64,000 bases of DNA from Natronosalvus halobius (lineage in GTDB: Archaea > Halobacteriota > Halobacteria > Halobacteriales > Natrialbaceae): the NCBI RefSeq assembly GCF_024138145.1, contig NZ_CP099997.1, positions 1,240,001 through 1,304,000 of the forward strand, written 5' to 3'. Positions 61,435 through 64,000 of this stretch are shown piece by piece (within the stretch, counting starts at the first letter, position 1; the number at the start of each line of letters is the position of its first letter). A program made the position numbers and the translations under genes. A model generated the notes under the pieces. It had not been told where the DNA came from and ran no database searches. It saw nothing but the letters and a program-made list of their open reading frames with translations.

Positions 61435-61919
61435 ACGGCGTCTTCACCGTTGGTTTCGATCGTGAGTTCGCGGAGCCGTTCCTGTAACGCCTCGGCCCGG
61501 TCGGGCGTGAGGCCGGGAATCGCCACGTCGGCGTTCCTGGACCCTGCCGTGTAGACCACGAGCGTCCCGAATCCGAGGGCTCGCTCGAGCGGCGACCGCC
61601 TGGAGTCGACGTGCTGGACGCGGACGTAGGGGACTACGGTCTTGATCCGGGTAAAGACGCCGCGCTCGATGTACAGCGACTGGTCGCGGAGCGTGAAGCC
61701 GAACACGGCGTACCGGCGCCAGGCGACGGCGGTCCGGACGAGAGAGACGAGGACGACGAGCGCGACGGTTCCGAGGAGAATTCTATCCGTGCCGATCGCC
61801 AGCACCTCGCGAGTCTGTAACGCCACCAGGAGGCCCCCCAGGACGGTGCCCAGGATCACGGTTCGAACGACGGCGGCGACGATCCAGACCCAGCGAATCC
61901 TCGGCTCGAGTCGTTCCAT
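61431..61919 (-). CDS. PH domain membrane protein (YdbS-like)
   Basis: Protein of 162 residues with a basic N-terminus (MERLEPRIRWVWIVAAVVRT), two membrane segments (about 10-30 and 43-62) and a bacterial PH domain with IERGVFTRIKTVVPYVRVQH (about 104-123). LSLYIERG-type strands and the C-terminal helix RAEALQERLRELTI are typical. It is the partner of the larger PH protein; ATGA overlap at 61431-61434. YdbS/YdbT pairs in Bacillus protect from certain peptide antibiotics, but no such role is shown in archaea. Confidence 0.9.
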   Translation of the reverse strand: MERLEPRIRWVWIVAAVVRTVILGTVLGGLLVALQTREVLAIGTDRILLGTVALVVLVSLVRTAVAWRRYAVFGFTLRDQSLYIERGVFTRIKTVVPYVRVQHVDSRRSPLERALGFGTLVVYTAGSRNADVAIPGLTPDRAEALQERLRELTIETNGEDAV

Positions 61920-62042
61920 CGGGTCGGGATTCGACGGACAGCCCGATAAAGCGTCTGACAGCGGGCAGAAATTGAGAGTTGTGGCCGCAGCGATTAGAAG
62001 GGCAGCCAGTCAGAAGGTCAGTGGAGTAGTCGATCCAGTCGA

Positions 62043-62276
62043 TCAGTGAGTCGCTTTCCGAATCGCGTCGATTTCGTAGAGGTCCTCGTGGAGTCCCTCG
62101 CCATCACAGTCCTCCGTCGGGCACGCGTAGTGCCAGCCGTCTCGAGTCGCGTCGCGTTCCCGGAATCGCTCCCCACAGACCTGACAGTACAGTTGTCCTT
62201 TCTCACACGAGTCCCGGTGTATCTCGAGGGCGAGCGACGTCTGGAACGACTGGTTGCAGTTGCGACAGGTGTGCAT
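62043..62276 (-). CDS. C2H2-plus-CxxC zinc-finger protein, 77 aa
   Basis: Small protein with an N-terminal C2H2-like finger (MHTCRNCNQSFQTSLALEIH, followed by RDSC) and a second Cys site with LYCQVCGERFRERDATRDGW and ACPTEDCDGEG. The ATG at 62276 begins directly with the first finger; the longer frame adds 9 residues without similarity. It is a haloarchaeal double zinc-finger protein, probably nucleic-acid or protein binding. Monocistronic. Confidence 0.85.
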   Translation of the reverse strand: MHTCRNCNQSFQTSLALEIHRDSCEKGQLYCQVCGERFRERDATRDGWHYACPTEDCDGEGLHEDLYEIDAIRKATH

Positions 62277-62510
62277 ACGAGGAGTGACGTGAACCCAGGC
62301 CAAAAATCACGTGGGTTCGTTTATTTCACCGTATTCACCGCCGATTGGGCCACTCTCGGTCGATTTTGGCGTCGGGTTCGAGAAAAAATGAGCGTCACGA
62401 TCCAGTGAGCGTGATGCGGATCAATCAGTTTCGATTACAGGTCGACCCGAGAAAACGAGGATAGGTCGCGGTGGAAAAACGCTACTCGAAGTGTGTCGAG
62501 AACCCGTCAG

Positions 62511-63917
62511 TTACTCGTCGCCGAGGATGCCGCGCTCGGTCATCTTCCGCGGGTCGAGCACCTCGTCGGCCTCGTCCTCCGTGAGGTATCCCTTCTCGAG
62601 GGCGACCTCGCGAACCGTCTTGTCCTCCTTGAGCGCCGTCTTCGCGACCTCGCTAGCCTTGTCGTAGCCGATGTGGACGTTGAGCGAGGTCGCCAGCGCC
62701 ATCGACTGCTCGACCTGCCGTTCGCAGTACTCCTGGTTTGCCTCGAGCTTGCGGACGAAACGGTCGGCGAACACCGTGCTCGCGTTCGAGAGGAGTTCCG
62801 CCGACTCGAGGAAGTTGTGCGCCAGGACGGGCTTGTAGAGGTTGAGGTCGATCTGGCCCTCGGCGGCGCCGGCAGCGACGGCGGCGTCGTTGCCGACGAC
62901 CTGTTTGTGGACCTGATTCACGGCCTCGGCGACGACGGGATTGATCTTGCCGGGCATGATCGACGATCCGGGCTGATTCTCGGGCTGTTCGATCTCACCG
63001 AGGCCGTTTCGCGGGCCCGAGGCGAGCAGTCGCAGGTCGTTGGCGATTTTGTTGAGCGACCCTGCGACGACGCGAAGTGCGCCGTGGGCCTCCGACATGG
63101 CGTCGTGGGCGGCCTGCGCTTCGAAGTGGTCGTCGGCCTCGCGGAACTGGACGCCGGTCTCTTTGGTGATGTACTCGGCGGCGCGCCCGGGGAACTCGGG
63201 GTGGGTGTTCAGCCCCGTCCCAACTGCGGTTCCACCGAGGGCGAGTTCTGCGAGGTGCTCACGAGTCTTGTCGACGCGGGCGAGCCCCTTCGCGACCTGC
63301 GTTCGGTAGCCGCCGAACTCCTGGCCCAGGGTGACCGGCGTGGCGTCCTGGAGGTGCGTCCGTCCGGTCTTGACGACGTCGTCGAACTCCTCTTCTTTCG
63401 CTTCGAGCGCCTGGCGAAGCGTGTCGAGCGCGGGGATGACGTCCTTCTCGACGGCCTCGAGGGCGGCGACGTGCATCGCCGTCGGGATCACGTCGTTGCT
63501 TGACTGGCCGAAGTTGACGTGGTCGTTCGGGTGGACGACGCGGTCGCCGATTTCCGAACCCATGAGCTCGGCGGCCCGGTTGGCGATGACCTCGTTGGCG
63601 TTCATGTTCGAGGAGGTGCCAGAACCGGTCTGGAACACGTCGACGGGGAACTGGTCGTCGAGGTCGCCCGCGATGACCTCGTCGGCCGCCTCGACGATGG
63701 CGTCGGCGACGTCCTCGTCGATCAACTCGAGGTCGCGGTTGGCCTGGGCCGCGGCCTTCTTGACGACGCCGAGGGCGCGAACGAACCGGCGGCCGAACGT
63801 GATCCCCGAGATGGGGAAGTTCTCGACCGCTCGCTGGGTCTGTGCGCCCCAGTAGGCGTCGGCCGGGACCTGCATCTCGCCGAGACTGTCCTCCTCCGTG
63901 CGAAACTCGTCTCCCAT
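62511..63917 (-). CDS. fumC: Class II fumarate hydratase
   Basis: Fumarase C of 468 residues that hydrates fumarate to L-malate in the TCA cycle. Motifs are QTGSGTSSNMNANEVIANRA (about 97-116), HPNDHVNFGQSSND, GRTHLQDATPVTLGQEFGG with the catalytic His, and the superfamily signature GSSIMPGKINPV with the catalytic Ser. The C-terminal region (GYLTEDEADEVLDPRKMTER) is normal. It is monocistronic; 83 nt of upstream sequence remain before the window edge. Confidence 0.97.
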   Translation of the reverse strand: MGDEFRTEEDSLGEMQVPADAYWGAQTQRAVENFPISGITFGRRFVRALGVVKKAAAQANRDLELIDEDVADAIVEAADEVIAGDLDDQFPVDVFQTGSGTSSNMNANEVIANRAAELMGSEIGDRVVHPNDHVNFGQSSNDVIPTAMHVAALEAVEKDVIPALDTLRQALEAKEEEFDDVVKTGRTHLQDATPVTLGQEFGGYRTQVAKGLARVDKTREHLAELALGGTAVGTGLNTHPEFPGRAAEYITKETGVQFREADDHFEAQAAHDAMSEAHGALRVVAGSLNKIANDLRLLASGPRNGLGEIEQPENQPGSSIMPGKINPVVAEAVNQVHKQVVGNDAAVAAGAAEGQIDLNLYKPVLAHNFLESAELLSNASTVFADRFVRKLEANQEYCERQVEQSMALATSLNVHIGYDKASEVAKTALKEDKTVREVALEKGYLTEDEADEVLDPRKMTERGILGDE

Positions 63918-64000
63918 ACCCTAGCGGTTCGCGGGCGTCAGGTAAAATCCACCGAAAACCGCGGCCCCTCGTCCGTCGCGTCGCGACGCTCGCGCAGGGC

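Overview
The window is chromosomal DNA of an extremely halophilic archaeon (class Halobacteria; gene content fits Natrialbales-type genera, but I cannot fix the genus). The reasons are high GC, very acidic proteins, many starts about 25-35 nt behind a TATA-like box with no leader, Tat-type signal peptides on the secreted proteases, and archaeal markers: ribosomal protein L15e, RNA polymerase subunit L, Dph2, a METTL5-type methylase, a salactin-type actin and the haloarchaeal menaquinone cluster.

Layout. 0-5.7 kb: the partial L15e gene, then a DUF4129-DUF7269-DUF58-DUF7519 membrane operon. 5.7-9.4 kb: HtpX-like protease, a Cys/Met PLP enzyme and a Gfo/Idh/MocA oxidoreductase. 9.4-14.6 kb: two tandem Tat-exported subtilases with a shared C-terminal domain. 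14.9-19.7 kb: PHP and PP-loop gene pair, a 42-residue Cys4 microprotein, gatC-gatA, an unknown protein with an operator-like palindrome, and an HTH regulator. 19.7-29.5 kb: NRDE protein and the complete run menF-menD-menB-thiE-menA-menC-menE on the minus strand. 29.7-35.5 kb: a P1B-type ATPase lacking the CPC motif, truncated haemoglobin, an ABC-2 transporter pair and a sulfite-oxidase-like enzyme. 35.7-41.8 kb: small membrane and RHH proteins, hisF, rpoL, rhomboid protease, METTL5-like methylase with an unknown partner, and a zinc-finger microprotein. 42-49.6 kb: salactin-type actin with an upstream membrane protein, YlbF-like protein, dph2, MBL hydrolase, a large acidic coiled-coil protein and a HisG-like orphan. 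49.7-52.3 kb: deacetylase and formyltransferase pair and a UspA. 52.3-54.1 kb: a gene-poor, partly AT-rich stretch leading into a DUF5805-tyrosine recombinase pair. 55.7-64 kb: glycerate 2-kinase, alpha/beta hydrolase, kynureninase, two PH-domain membrane proteins, a zinc-finger protein and fumarase.

How the genes work together. The men genes supply menaquinone for the respiratory chain. GatCA makes Gln-tRNA(Gln) by transamidation. Fumarase serves the TCA cycle. The actin homologue and its membrane neighbour are the best candidates here for a cytoskeletal module.

The most unusual overall signal is not a gene. Short tandem repeats sit immediately after stop codons of many genes. In several cases (menE 19 bp, menB 21 bp, a small membrane gene 7 bp, the P-type ATPase 33 bp) the repeat copies the gene's own last codons with the stop codon. 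No tRNA, rRNA, CRISPR array or intact insertion sequence was found.
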